DNA from: Marnyiella aurantia | GTDB taxonomy: Bacteria; Bacteroidota; Bacteroidia; Flavobacteriales; Weeksellaceae | Reading direction: 5' to 3' | Assembly (NCBI RefSeq): GCF_014041915.1 | Contig: NZ_CP059472.1 | Location: 62,001 to 126,000 of the forward strand | DNA: 64,000 nucleotides | In this document: positions 54,036 through 62,684 of the stretch, one piece after another | How positions within the stretch are numbered: position 1 is the stretch's first letter | How the letters are laid out: each line of letters opens with the position of its first letter | Notes under the pieces: generated by a model | The model's database searches: none | What the model saw: the letters and a program-made list of their open reading frames with translations, nothing else | Told to the model about the DNA's origin: nothing | Translations under genes and position numbers: made by a program

Positions 54036-54989
54036 ATGAAAGCACATTTACTTCGCATCAAAAAAAATAGTTCATCCGCAAAAGCTTCGCACCCGGGGCG
54101 AATCTGTAAACTGCTTGCAGCGGTAGCTTTTCTTGCTATGGGAACACATGGCGCCGTGGCACAAACCTCCGTTACGGTACCTGATCTCACTGCCAGTTCC
54201 GGCTTCACAGGTGTATATGCAAGTTCTGCACGGACTTATCAGTTGATTATAGATGATACACTGCTCACTTCCTTAAATGGTAAGTACCTAACGTCAATCG
54301 CTTTCAGGCTGCCCAGTAACGCTACCTCCAGCTGGCCGGCTACAGATGCTACTTTTGCCAGTTATGAAGTTTACTTAAGTAACGGAGTAGAGCCACCTAA
54401 CCGTCAGCTGGATTTTACAGCTAATGTAGTGGGTACTCAAACTCAGGTGCGTTCCGGTGCTCTGGTAGTCCCTGCGGGAGCTTTAACTTCTGGCTCTGAT
54501 CCAAATGCATTCAGTCATGTTATCAACTTTAATACGCCGTACCTTTACAACGGAACCAATCTCGTAGTAGAAATCAGGCATACCGGTAACGATATCAATT
54601 CTTCGCGTTCCACCAATTCAACCGGGACAAGCACTGCCGGCTACGGAACGCTTTATACGGCGTGCTGGCAGGGAACAGCCGGGGTGGTTCAGGGTAACTT
54701 TTCATTCATACGCATTAATTCTGTTGATGCGCTTGGTGTAAAATCAGTGGACCTGGACGCGGGAATGACTGTGTACCCAAACCCTGTAAAGGATGTACTT
54801 CACATCAGGTCTGCCACAGACATCGTGGAATTTACTATATTCAATTATGTAGGGCAGAAAATTCTGGTACAGTCTGCTGATTCAGGATTGCAAAAGCTGG
54901 AAGTAGCTCACCTTCCTACCGGCAACTATATCCTGCAGACTTTAGATAAAGGCGGCAATTCTGTTAGCACACGGTTTATTAAGGAGTAG
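54036..54989 (+). CDS. T9SS type A sorting-domain protein
   Basis: A 317-residue secreted protein with a long basic N-region and signal core (KLLAAVAFLAMGTHGAVAQ), a Ser/Thr-rich beta domain (about 45-235) and a C-terminal type A sorting tail (about 245-317: MTVYPNPVKDVLHIRSATD, IFNYVGQKILVQS, LPTGNYILQTLDKG, RFIKE). The tail targets it for type IX secretion. The body has no catalytic motif that I recognise. TAACTTTA, close to a -7 box, lies 18 bases before the ATG. Confidence 0.84.
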   Translation: MKAHLLRIKKNSSSAKASHPGRICKLLAAVAFLAMGTHGAVAQTSVTVPDLTASSGFTGVYASSARTYQLIIDDTLLTSLNGKYLTSIAFRLPSNATSSWPATDATFASYEVYLSNGVEPPNRQLDFTANVVGTQTQVRSGALVVPAGALTSGSDPNAFSHVINFNTPYLYNGTNLVVEIRHTGNDINSSRSTNSTGTSTAGYGTLYTACWQGTAGVVQGNFSFIRINSVDALGVKSVDLDAGMTVYPNPVKDVLHIRSATDIVEFTIFNYVGQKILVQSADSGLQKLEVAHLPTGNYILQTLDKGGNSVSTRFIKE

Positions 54990-54997
54990 CCCGGGAT

Positions 54998-55864
54998 TTA
55001 CTTGGTTAATCCCAACACAAAAGCTGCCACTATACCCATCCAGACCCCTGCGTACTGCAGAGGTGTCAGTCTTTCCTTGTGATAAATCTTGGAGATGATG
55101 AGCCCCAGAATCGGTTCTATTAAAGCCAATGTCGCGAACAGGAGAATGCTGATATTGGCCAGCGCGAAATTCAGGCAGAACGTACCTCCGGTTCCCAACA
55201 CGACAAGGATGCCGATCTCAAATTTTGTTCTTCGGCTAACCGTATGGGAAGGGAACTTGCTGCGGCTTCCGATCAGCAGAAGGCAACTGAGTGTGCAAAC
55301 TATAAATTCCAGAACTACGCAAAAAAGGATAGGCCCCAGCTTATCTATAAACGGAACAAAAAGATAAGACGTACCCCAGAATAACTTACACAGAATTGAG
55401 TACATTAAACCTTTAGACATTACAGCAGATCCGATGCGGGCTGCTCTTTCAATGAAAGTAACTCCTATAAGAACTATGATGCACATAATTATTTTTACTG
55501 TTGAAATCTCCTCATCATAAAGAAAGTATGCAGACAAAACGCCAATAATAAGGCTCACTTTTCCAAAACCAATGGTACTGGAGACCGGCGCATGCTTCAG
55601 GCTTTTCAGATAAAAAAATAAACCGAAATAATTAACTGCACATATAGCCGCGGTACTCAGTAAATCCCAAAAAGTGATTTTTGGTATTGTAATTAGGTCT
55701 AAATTGGTGAGTGCAAAAAAGCTTATAAGAAAAATAAGGAATGAGAAAAAACTACGGGTTATGATAAGTGGAAGGGTGCCCATCTCATTACGTGGATTTT
55801 TCCACATCACGTTAGTGGTACCGTAAAATAGGTGACCCAGAATAGTGATTAAAAGTGCGATCAT
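54998..55864 (-). CDS. EamA/DMT-family transporter
   Basis: A 288-residue inner-membrane protein with ten predicted spans arranged as two EamA repeats (about 1-135 and 150-285). ITILGHLFYGTTNVMWKNPR at the start and LIEPILGLIISKIYHKERLT near the end are typical of drug/metabolite exporters. The substrate is unknown. Its ATG overlaps the stop of the upstream HTH/TPR-like gene by one base (TAATG), so expression is tightly coupled to that protein. Confidence 0.83.
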   Translation of the reverse strand: MIALLITILGHLFYGTTNVMWKNPRNEMGTLPLIITRSFFSFLIFLISFFALTNLDLITIPKITFWDLLSTAAICAVNYFGLFFYLKSLKHAPVSSTIGFGKVSLIIGVLSAYFLYDEEISTVKIIMCIIVLIGVTFIERAARIGSAVMSKGLMYSILCKLFWGTSYLFVPFIDKLGPILFCVVLEFIVCTLSCLLLIGSRSKFPSHTVSRRTKFEIGILVVLGTGGTFCLNFALANISILLFATLALIEPILGLIISKIYHKERLTPLQYAGVWMGIVAAFVLGLTK

Positions 55865-57033
55865 TAAATAGTGCTTAAATAACTGAACTTTGTTCTTTGC
55901 AGTAACAGCTGGTACTTTTGATGAAAATCTTCACGCTTTGGATACAGTTTACAGCCCAGGTTATAGTACTGAAGTTCAAAATATATTTTACTGTCGAAAG
56001 AATAGCGCATTACATCGGTGGAATTAACCAGCAATTGGTCAAACATGTACATGGCTTCCTTTTCCTTACCTAAATGAAACATAAGGAGCGCACGTGTAAT
56101 GCGGTACAGATGCACGTGACATCTAAAGATAGGATTTTCGTCTTCAAAGATCTTGAGCGCTTTCTCAGTGGGAGCTTCGCCTATGAGCATCTCAGCGGTG
56201 TTATAATCCTTTAGAATTGTAAGCATATTCCCTACGTAACTGGTGTAAATAATTTGGTCGATAAGTGGCCTGCTGTGGATAAATCCGAAAGCGGGGTGAG
56301 GCAGCAGCGGGAAATGATTATTTTTTTTTGGATCTCCAAAAACGTGACTGTGAATACATTTAACGGTACTGTATCGGGCTTCCGGAAATACCTCAAATTC
56401 TTCCATTCGCATTTTAACTACCTGCTTTTCAATCTTACTCATAAGTTCTATTGCCTCAACTTCAGACAGGTTTTCGGACATAAATTTACCGAAATAAACA
56501 AAGGAATATGCGAAAACCTTTACGTGAGCTTTCGTGCTTATTTTAGCCAGGTAAAGTAAGGCTTCCTGATAGTTCCGGTTGGCAATATGTTCGTACGATG
56601 GATGCCACGCAAACACATATTCCAGTGCCTCCTCGTTTGTAGCAAATCTTTTAACAAATTCAGTAAGGTTCCCCGGGTGCGAAACAATTTTTTTTGCGAA
56701 ATAGTAATTCGCTTTCTGGAAACGGGTTTCGTTTAATGATGTACCTCTTCCTTTTACGGTTCCGTAGTAAATGTCCAGCAACTCAAAATCCAGTGTAGGC
56801 GCAGCTGATCCGGAGCGCTCGCAGAAGTCCTGAAAGTTACGGTAGCCCAGGCGGACCGCTATTAAATTAAGTGTAGATACGCGTAGTTGGCTCTCATTCT
56901 TAATTTTACCAAGAAACCTGCGTAGTGAGTTTCGGGAAACGCCCATATTGACGGCCAGACTTTCCAATCCCTTAGTTGTGGCAATGTCGCTGAAGTATAT
57001 TTTCTCGAATTCTTCTTTCAGTTTATTGATCAT
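55864..57033 (-). CDS. HTH and TPR-like protein coupled to the EamA transporter
   Basis: A 389-residue soluble protein. The N-terminal 75 residues contain a helix-turn-helix-like segment (LESLAVNMGVSRNSLRRFLG) and RLGYRNFQDFCERSG. The rest (about 100-389) is all-helical, resembling a TPR or solenoid repeat array with YQEALLYLAKIS and MLIGEAPTEKALKIF units. This layout recalls peptide- or stress-sensing Rgg/TPR regulators, but no family is identified. The stop overlaps the transporter ATG. It probably controls or senses something related to that exporter (inference). Confidence 0.6.
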   Translation of the reverse strand: MINKLKEEFEKIYFSDIATTKGLESLAVNMGVSRNSLRRFLGKIKNESQLRVSTLNLIAVRLGYRNFQDFCERSGSAAPTLDFELLDIYYGTVKGRGTSLNETRFQKANYYFAKKIVSHPGNLTEFVKRFATNEEALEYVFAWHPSYEHIANRNYQEALLYLAKISTKAHVKVFAYSFVYFGKFMSENLSEVEAIELMSKIEKQVVKMRMEEFEVFPEARYSTVKCIHSHVFGDPKKNNHFPLLPHPAFGFIHSRPLIDQIIYTSYVGNMLTILKDYNTAEMLIGEAPTEKALKIFEDENPIFRCHVHLYRITRALLMFHLGKEKEAMYMFDQLLVNSTDVMRYSFDSKIYFELQYYNLGCKLYPKREDFHQKYQLLLQRTKFSYLSTI

Positions 57034-57110
57034 TCTGTAAATTACTTTTTTTCATCTGTTTTGTGTAAATCTGGGCAAATTTGGACAAAATATCGCACAT
57101 GAAGAAGTGG

Positions 57111-57118
57111 TAATTTTG
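57111..57118 (+). promoter_or_regulatory. -7 promoter box for candidate small RNA
   Basis: TAATTTTG, with a predicted start at about 57125, one base before the first hairpin. The nearest TTG (57081) is 27 bases upstream, longer than usual. Confidence 0.45.
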
Positions 57119-57124
57119 AAGTAC

Positions 57125-57240
57125 AGATAAGGAAAGGCGTAACAGTCTGTTTTTCAGCTGGCAAAATGCCCTTCCTTATCACCAAAAAACACAATTTTAT
57201 ATAGAGATTCCGGACCCCAGGTCCGGAATCTCGCTTTCTG
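57125..57240 (+). ncRNA. Candidate small RNA upstream of susC
   Basis: A predicted transcript of about 115 bases from the -7 box at 57111. It would contain hairpin 1 (GATAAGGAAAGGC pairing with GCCCTTCCTTATC, 12 of 13 pairs), an A-rich single-stranded linker (ACCAAAAAACACAATTTTAT) and hairpin 2, a perfect 13-bp stem with a 3-base loop (GAGATTCCGGACC / GGTCCGGAATCTC). It is followed by GCTTTCT, a weak terminator tail. There is no open frame of note. Small RNAs beside SusCD loci are known in Bacteroides; this one is a prediction only. Confidence 0.4.
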
Positions 57241-57290
57241 CCTGTATTTGTTCCGTCTTCTGATTTCCTGTGATACTACACTTAATGCAT

Positions 57291-57337
57291 GTTACCAATG
57301 CTTAACATAGTATCGCCTCTGGTTGCCAATGCTTTAA
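57291..57337. repeat. Direct repeat upstream of susC
   Basis: GTTACCAATGCTTAA (57291-57305) and GTTGCCAATGCTTTAA (57322-57337), start-to-start distance 31 bases or about three helical turns, 115-160 bases before the susC start. The spacing suggests paired binding sites for a regulator on one face of the DNA. Confidence 0.55.
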
Positions 57338-57426
57338 TGATTCTGTTAAAATTGATTTAAATGTAACTGATCAATTTATTCACAAAGCCTTAAATCTGGG
57401 TTAAAGCTTTCCTGTGGCGCCCTGGC

Positions 57427-57434
57427 TAATTTTG
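57427..57434 (+). promoter_or_regulatory. -7 promoter box for the susCD operon
   Basis: TAATTTTG, 17 bases before the GTG start of susC; no TTG at the usual distance, consistent with activator dependence. Confidence 0.5.
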
Positions 57435-57451
57435 CAGCAAATTAAAACATC

Positions 57452-60433
57452 GTGAAAAGAAACATCCAGAAAATCCTCGTACTGGTACTTACGGGCATCG
57501 TAACTGTAGAAATGGCGGCACAGAACCGCCAGGACACCTTGAAAGAACAAAAAATTGAAGAAGTTGTGGTTACTGCCCTGGGGATCAAAAGACAGGACAA
57601 ATCCCTGGGTTATGTAGCTGAGACTGTAGGTTCTGAGACATTTGAAGAGACACAGAATAACAACTGGGTACAGTCTATGGAAGGCAAAGTGGCCGGGCTG
57701 AAAGTGCAGACCGCCGGTGCCGGGCCGCTTGGTTCTGCCAGAATTACGCTTCGCGGAGAAAAATCCATGTTTATGGATAACAACTATGCGCTTATTGTAG
57801 TAGACGGTATTCCAATTAGTGACGGACCGCGGGTAAACTCCGGAACAGGAACCCCGGCCTATGGTGCCGGTTCCGGCGGCGACCTGCCCATTGATCTTGG
57901 CAACGGACTGAACAGCATAAACCCGGATGATATTGAAAGTGTAACCGTACTGAAAGGAGCCTCGGCAGCAGCTCTTTACGGATCACGGGCTGCCAACGGT
58001 GCACTGATGATTACCACAAAATCGGGTAAGAGCCAGAACGGTAAGCTGCAGGTGACTTTCAATTCTTACTCCAGTTTTGATTCGGTACTTAAGTGGCCTG
58101 ATTTCCAGTATGAATACGGTCAGGGAACTCTTGCGAAAGACAAAAACGGAAACTTTTACTATTCCTACGGTGCGTCGGCAGACGGGGTAAGCACCGGCGG
58201 TACCAGCAGTGCCTTTGGTCCTAAGTTCGAGGGCCAGTATTATTACCAGTACGATCCCACCGTACAGGGACAAAGCCAGGAAAGGCAGCTATGGCGTCCC
58301 TACCGCGACAACGTGAAAGGTTTCTGGGAAGTGGGCTCTACTTATTCCAACAGCATTGCTGTAGAACATTCCAATGACAGAACCAGCTTCCGTACATCTC
58401 TTACTTATCTGGACAACGAATGGATGATGCCAAATACAGGTTTCAACCGGTTTAATTTCGCCGGCTCATTTTCACACAAGTTAAGCGACAAGCTTAAAAT
58501 ATCGACAAAACTGGCCTATAACCGGACTAAAAGTGACAATCTGCCGGCAACCGGTTATAACAACCAGTCCATTTCCTACTTTATGATTTTCCAAAATCCC
58601 AACGTGGATCTGGCCTGGTATCAGCCCATCTGGAAAAACGGTCAGGAAGATGTAGACCAAATTCATCCTTTCAGTTCATTTATAGACAATCCTTACCTGA
58701 TTGCTTACAAAATGCTGAACGGTGTGGACAAGCGCAACATCAGCGGAAATATGACGGTTGACTATACTATCCATCCTAACTTCAGCATGATGCTGCGCTC
58801 GGGTATTGAGGTTTTAAATGAAGAACGGACTAACCAGCGGCCGTGGAGTTCTGCCAATTACCTGAAGGGCTTTTACAGAGAGCAGCATATTACCAATCAG
58901 GAATACAACAGCGATGTACTCTTTAACTATAAGAATAATTTCGGGCAATTCAATGTTTCTGCTTCGGCGGGTGCCAGTATGCGTTACAATGAATATATTA
59001 TGAACGATTACCGTGCTGAAGGGTTAAAAGTTCCGGGTCAGTATACACTTACAAACGCCATATCACTCATCACCAAAGTACCAAAACCGTATGACGAACA
59101 GGTGAACAGTGCCTATGCGCTAGTTACCCTGGATTGGGACAATAAAGTATTTCTGGATGTAACCGGTAGAAATGACTGGAGCAGTACACTACCGGCCGAA
59201 AACCGTTCTTTCTTTTACCCGTCTGTAAGTACAAGTATTATCCTTTCGGATCTCTTGGGTCTTAGATCTCCGGCATTGAGTTACTGGAAAATGCGGGCCT
59301 CCTGGGCAAAGGTAGGAATAGACGGATCTCCCTATCAGCTGGAGAAGTATTACGAAATGGATGATATTCCCGGCGGCGTGCTTACGCCTTCTACCTTTCC
59401 AAATCCTAATCTCAGACCGGAAATCAATACCAATATTGAAGCAGGAATGGATTTGGGTCTTCTGCGGAACCGACTGAATTACAGTTTCACCCTTTACCAG
59501 AACAATACCGCAAACCAGATTATCCGTATCCCGATGCTGTATGAATCCGGATATGCGCACCGGTGGATTAACGCGGGAGAAATACGTAACCGCGGTGTAG
59601 AGATGAGCCTGGATTATACGCCTGTTAAAAACCAGGACTTCCGATGGAAACTGGGCGGCAACTGGTCGCTGAACCGTAATGAAATCATGAGCCTGCCGGA
59701 GGCGGTGGGTTCTGAGCCCTACACTATGGCTACGGTAGCCGGCGTAGTATACTTTAATGCGGTTGTGGGCGGCTCCCTGGGTGATCTTTATGGTTTTAAA
59801 CTCCTAAGAACGCCTGATGGTCAGGTTGTATATGGTGATAATGGTTTGCCTGCCAGACCGGCAAATGTAGAAAAGGTAGGGAATGCCTTTGCCAAATGGA
59901 GAGCCGGTTTTCAGAATGAATTCCAGTATAAAAATGTAACTCTGAGCTTTTCTATAGACGGTCAGTATGGCGGAATGGCCTATTCCCAAACTCATCATAA
60001 AATGTCGGAACAGGGCAAATTGGGACATACCCTGATGGGTCGGGACAATCCGGACGGAACCATTGTGGGGGCAGGCGTGGTGCAGAATGCAGACGGCACA
60101 TTCAGCGCGAATACGAAAGCGGTGAGCCTCAGTGCTTATTACGGGGACTACTACCGCCGCGCAAATGTGGAGACCAACACTTTCGATACTTCTTTTATTA
60201 AACTCAGAGATGCCCGGCTTGCCTATTCTTTTCCTAAGGCCATGATTGCTCCGCTAAAACTCAATGATCTCACGGTAGCTATCTTCGGCAAAAACCTCTG
60301 GATGTGGACGGAGTATCCAATGTTTGATCCGGAAGTTGCAACGATGGACAATAGCACTATTACTCCCGGCGTGGAAATAGGGCAGTTACCTTCTGCGAGG
60401 ACAATCGGTTTTCAGCTTAATGTCAAATTTTAA
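57452..60433 (+). CDS. SusC/RagA-type TonB-linked outer membrane protein
   Basis: A 993-residue outer-membrane importer of the SusC/RagA family. After the signal peptide (KILVLVLTGIVTVEMAAQ) it goes almost straight to the TonB box and plug (DTLKEQKIEEVVVTALGIKR, then LNSINPDDIESVTVLKGASA and ALYGSRAANGALMITTKSG at about 170-190). The usual CarboxypepD_reg-like domain before the plug is missing. The barrel fills the remainder and ends in LNVKF. The start is GTG, with no better upstream ATG. It pairs with the SusD gene 44 bases downstream. The two phosphoesterases after it suggest a phosphodiester or phosphate-ester ligand. Confidence 0.9.
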   Translation: MKRNIQKILVLVLTGIVTVEMAAQNRQDTLKEQKIEEVVVTALGIKRQDKSLGYVAETVGSETFEETQNNNWVQSMEGKVAGLKVQTAGAGPLGSARITLRGEKSMFMDNNYALIVVDGIPISDGPRVNSGTGTPAYGAGSGGDLPIDLGNGLNSINPDDIESVTVLKGASAAALYGSRAANGALMITTKSGKSQNGKLQVTFNSYSSFDSVLKWPDFQYEYGQGTLAKDKNGNFYYSYGASADGVSTGGTSSAFGPKFEGQYYYQYDPTVQGQSQERQLWRPYRDNVKGFWEVGSTYSNSIAVEHSNDRTSFRTSLTYLDNEWMMPNTGFNRFNFAGSFSHKLSDKLKISTKLAYNRTKSDNLPATGYNNQSISYFMIFQNPNVDLAWYQPIWKNGQEDVDQIHPFSSFIDNPYLIAYKMLNGVDKRNISGNMTVDYTIHPNFSMMLRSGIEVLNEERTNQRPWSSANYLKGFYREQHITNQEYNSDVLFNYKNNFGQFNVSASAGASMRYNEYIMNDYRAEGLKVPGQYTLTNAISLITKVPKPYDEQVNSAYALVTLDWDNKVFLDVTGRNDWSSTLPAENRSFFYPSVSTSIILSDLLGLRSPALSYWKMRASWAKVGIDGSPYQLEKYYEMDDIPGGVLTPSTFPNPNLRPEINTNIEAGMDLGLLRNRLNYSFTLYQNNTANQIIRIPMLYESGYAHRWINAGEIRNRGVEMSLDYTPVKNQDFRWKLGGNWSLNRNEIMSLPEAVGSEPYTMATVAGVVYFNAVVGGSLGDLYGFKLLRTPDGQVVYGDNGLPARPANVEKVGNAFAKWRAGFQNEFQYKNVTLSFSIDGQYGGMAYSQTHHKMSEQGKLGHTLMGRDNPDGTIVGAGVVQNADGTFSANTKAVSLSAYYGDYYRRANVETNTFDTSFIKLRDARLAYSFPKAMIAPLKLNDLTVAIFGKNLWMWTEYPMFDPEVATMDNSTITPGVEIGQLPSARTIGFQLNVKF

Positions 60434-60477
60434 CCTAAAGCATTACTTTTTTCATCAACTTAAACAAACAGATTACT

Positions 60478-61932
60478 ATGAAACGCATCATTATAAAAGG
60501 GAGCCTGATCTTTTGCTCAGTGCTTGTATTAAACTCCTGCGGCCGTACGTTTGAAGAAATCAACACAGATACGAGTAAGATTATCAATCCCACCGCGGGC
60601 AGTATGCTGGCGCCCATTCAGTACGAAATGGCTTCGTACGGTTATAACCGTGCAGATGATTTCACCTTTCAGATCATGCAGGTAGCCCTACCGTTCCCGA
60701 ACGAAGGCAATACAGTGAGCAGGTATTATGTGACCGAAGGAACGGGCGCCGGCTATTGGAACACAAGTTACAAATGGCTGAAGCAGGTAAAAGAAATGCA
60801 CACTTTTGCTGTGGCTGAAGATCAGAAAAATTACCAGGCCATTGCTTTGGTATTGAACGCCTTTATTTACGCCAATCTGACGGATGCTTTCGGGGATATT
60901 CCTTTTTCAGAAGCGCTGCGGCTGGAAGAGAATATTGACAAGCCTAAATTTGACAGCCAAAAGGATATTTATTTAAGTCTTCTTGATGATCTGAAGACGG
61001 CAAACGCAATGTTCGACACGACCAAACCTCTTGCCGAAACAGATCTTTTTTACCGCGGGGAAGCCTCAGCGGCCAATATGGTGAAGTGGAAAAAGTTTGC
61101 GAATTCACTTTCCCTGCGACTGCTGAGCAGGATACAGAAGCGTAACGGTGAGGTGAATGTTTACGCCAGGATTCAGGAGATTGTGAATGATCCTGCTACC
61201 TATCCGATATTCCAGAACAACGCGGATGGTGCCGTTCTGGATATTTCTGGTGTAGCTCCATTTATAGCGCCTATTGCCAGACCTCAGGACTTTACCGCAT
61301 ACAGAGCAGCGGGGGAGCTTTTTGTAAACACACTTAAAGATAACGGTGACCCAAGGCTGAGCCAGTTTTTTACCCAGGCTAAAAGCCTTACGTCACCCAA
61401 CCCGAATATAGGTTACTTTGGTGCGCCGGCAGGTTATGCTCCGGGAACGGTCTTTAGCTATCAGCCTTCCAATATGAACCAGAATTTGGCCAAAGCTCCA
61501 ATGAAAGTTCTTGTATACCCATACGCAGAACTCCAGTTTACTTTGGCAGAATTTGCACAGAAAGGGATTATTGCCGGCAATGCCCAAACTTTCTATGAAA
61601 GTGGTGTAAAAGCTACACTGGAACAATGGGGAGCTACAGTTCCTGTGAATTATTTTGCCAGTCCAAAAGTAGCCTACAACGGTTCGCTGGAACAGATCAT
61701 GACCCAGAAATATCTTGCCCTGTTTTTTGTAGATCATCAGCAATGGTATGAACAGCGCAGGACCGGATTTCCAGCAATGCCGAACAACGGCGGATTGCTT
61801 AACAACGGCAAAATGCCACAGCGCATGATGTATCCCACTAATCCGCGGATCATGAATTCACAGAATTATAATGCGGCGGTGGCGGCCATGGGCGGAGATG
61901 ATATTAACGTTAAAATGTGGTGGAACAAATGA
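60478..61932 (+). CDS. SusD/RagB family lipoprotein
   Basis: A 484-residue SusD-like lid protein that captures substrate over the SusC barrel. Signal and lipobox: KGSLIFCSVLVLNSC (cysteine 21) followed by GRTFEEINTD. Typical elements are TPR-like helices (KNYQAIALVLNAFIYANLTD, DAFGDIPFSEAL), ANMVKWKKFANSLSLRLLSR and a C-terminal QKYLALFFVDHQQWYEQRRT region, as in SusD-like group 2. It overlaps the glycerophosphodiesterase start by four bases. Confidence 0.9.
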   Translation: MKRIIIKGSLIFCSVLVLNSCGRTFEEINTDTSKIINPTAGSMLAPIQYEMASYGYNRADDFTFQIMQVALPFPNEGNTVSRYYVTEGTGAGYWNTSYKWLKQVKEMHTFAVAEDQKNYQAIALVLNAFIYANLTDAFGDIPFSEALRLEENIDKPKFDSQKDIYLSLLDDLKTANAMFDTTKPLAETDLFYRGEASAANMVKWKKFANSLSLRLLSRIQKRNGEVNVYARIQEIVNDPATYPIFQNNADGAVLDISGVAPFIAPIARPQDFTAYRAAGELFVNTLKDNGDPRLSQFFTQAKSLTSPNPNIGYFGAPAGYAPGTVFSYQPSNMNQNLAKAPMKVLVYPYAELQFTLAEFAQKGIIAGNAQTFYESGVKATLEQWGATVPVNYFASPKVAYNGSLEQIMTQKYLALFFVDHQQWYEQRRTGFPAMPNNGGLLNNGKMPQRMMYPTNPRIMNSQNYNAAVAAMGGDDINVKMWWNK

Positions 61933-62681
61933 TGAAATATGTATTCTTACTGATACTAACCGTTTGCTCTGAATTTATGAACGCCCAAACCCAAATCATT
62001 GCCCACCGCGGCTTTTTCCAATCCAATCCATCCACTACAGAAAATTCGCTGGAGGCTCTGAAAAATGCGCAGGATTTAAAAGTGTACGGGTCAGAATTTG
62101 ACGTGAGGATGACTGCGGACGGCATTTTGGTGGTGAATCATGATGAGCACCATGCGGGAATGGAAGTTTCAGAATCGTCACTTGCCAAATTACGTACTGC
62201 AAGGTTAGCCAATGGCGAGGAACTTCCTACCCTGGAGCAATATCTGGAAATGGGAAAACGTGTTATCGGTGTGAAACTTATTGTGGAACTGAAACCGGCT
62301 AAAACAAAGATTCTTGAAGATATGATGGTGCAAAAAGCTTTGCAGCTGGTTTCCAAAACCAAAACGGAAGAGCAGGTAGAATTTATTTCCTTCAGCCTCA
62401 ATATCTGCCGTGAAATAAAGAACCGGGAACCTAGGTACCCGGTGCATTACCTGAACGGAGATCTGTCGCCACAGCAGCTAAAGCTTGAAAATGTGGACGG
62501 CCTGGACTATCATTATAAAATTCTGCTTGAGAAACATCCAGAGTGGATTGCTGAGGCCCGAAAACTGGGACTTATGACCAACAGCTGGACAGTAAATGAC
62601 ATTGAAACCTATAAGAAGTTAAAATCTATGGGAATTGATTTCGTAACCACCAATATTCCCGACCAACTAATTAATCTATAA
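61929..62681 (+). CDS. Exported glycerophosphodiester phosphodiesterase
   Basis: A 250-residue secreted GDPD-type enzyme that splits glycerophosphodiesters into glycerol-3-phosphate and an alcohol. The signal peptide is KYVFLLILTVCSEFMNAQ. Catalytic motifs: IAHRGFFQSNPSTTENSLEA (His, Arg, Glu), EFDVRMTADGILVVNHDEHH (Glu-x-Asp and second His) and the lysine in IVELKPAK; the end LMTNSWTVND and GIDFVTTNIPDQ is standard. It starts at the ATGATG overlapping the SusD stop (61929 or 61932). It acts in the periplasm on products imported by SusCD. Confidence 0.91.
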   Translation: MMKYVFLLILTVCSEFMNAQTQIIAHRGFFQSNPSTTENSLEALKNAQDLKVYGSEFDVRMTADGILVVNHDEHHAGMEVSESSLAKLRTARLANGEELPTLEQYLEMGKRVIGVKLIVELKPAKTKILEDMMVQKALQLVSKTKTEEQVEFISFSLNICREIKNREPRYPVHYLNGDLSPQQLKLENVDGLDYHYKILLEKHPEWIAEARKLGLMTNSWTVNDIETYKKLKSMGIDFVTTNIPDQLINL

Positions 62682-62684
62682 AAC

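Larger units (their letters stand above)
57034..57451. other. 418-base intergenic region with hairpins, repeat and susC promoter
   Basis: The divergent gap between the HTH/TPR gene and susC. It contains a -7 box at 57111, two strong hairpins (57126-57180 and 57204-57232), a direct repeat (57291-57305 and 57322-57337) and a -7 box at 57427 for susC. This is the most structured noncoding stretch in the window. Confidence 0.7.
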
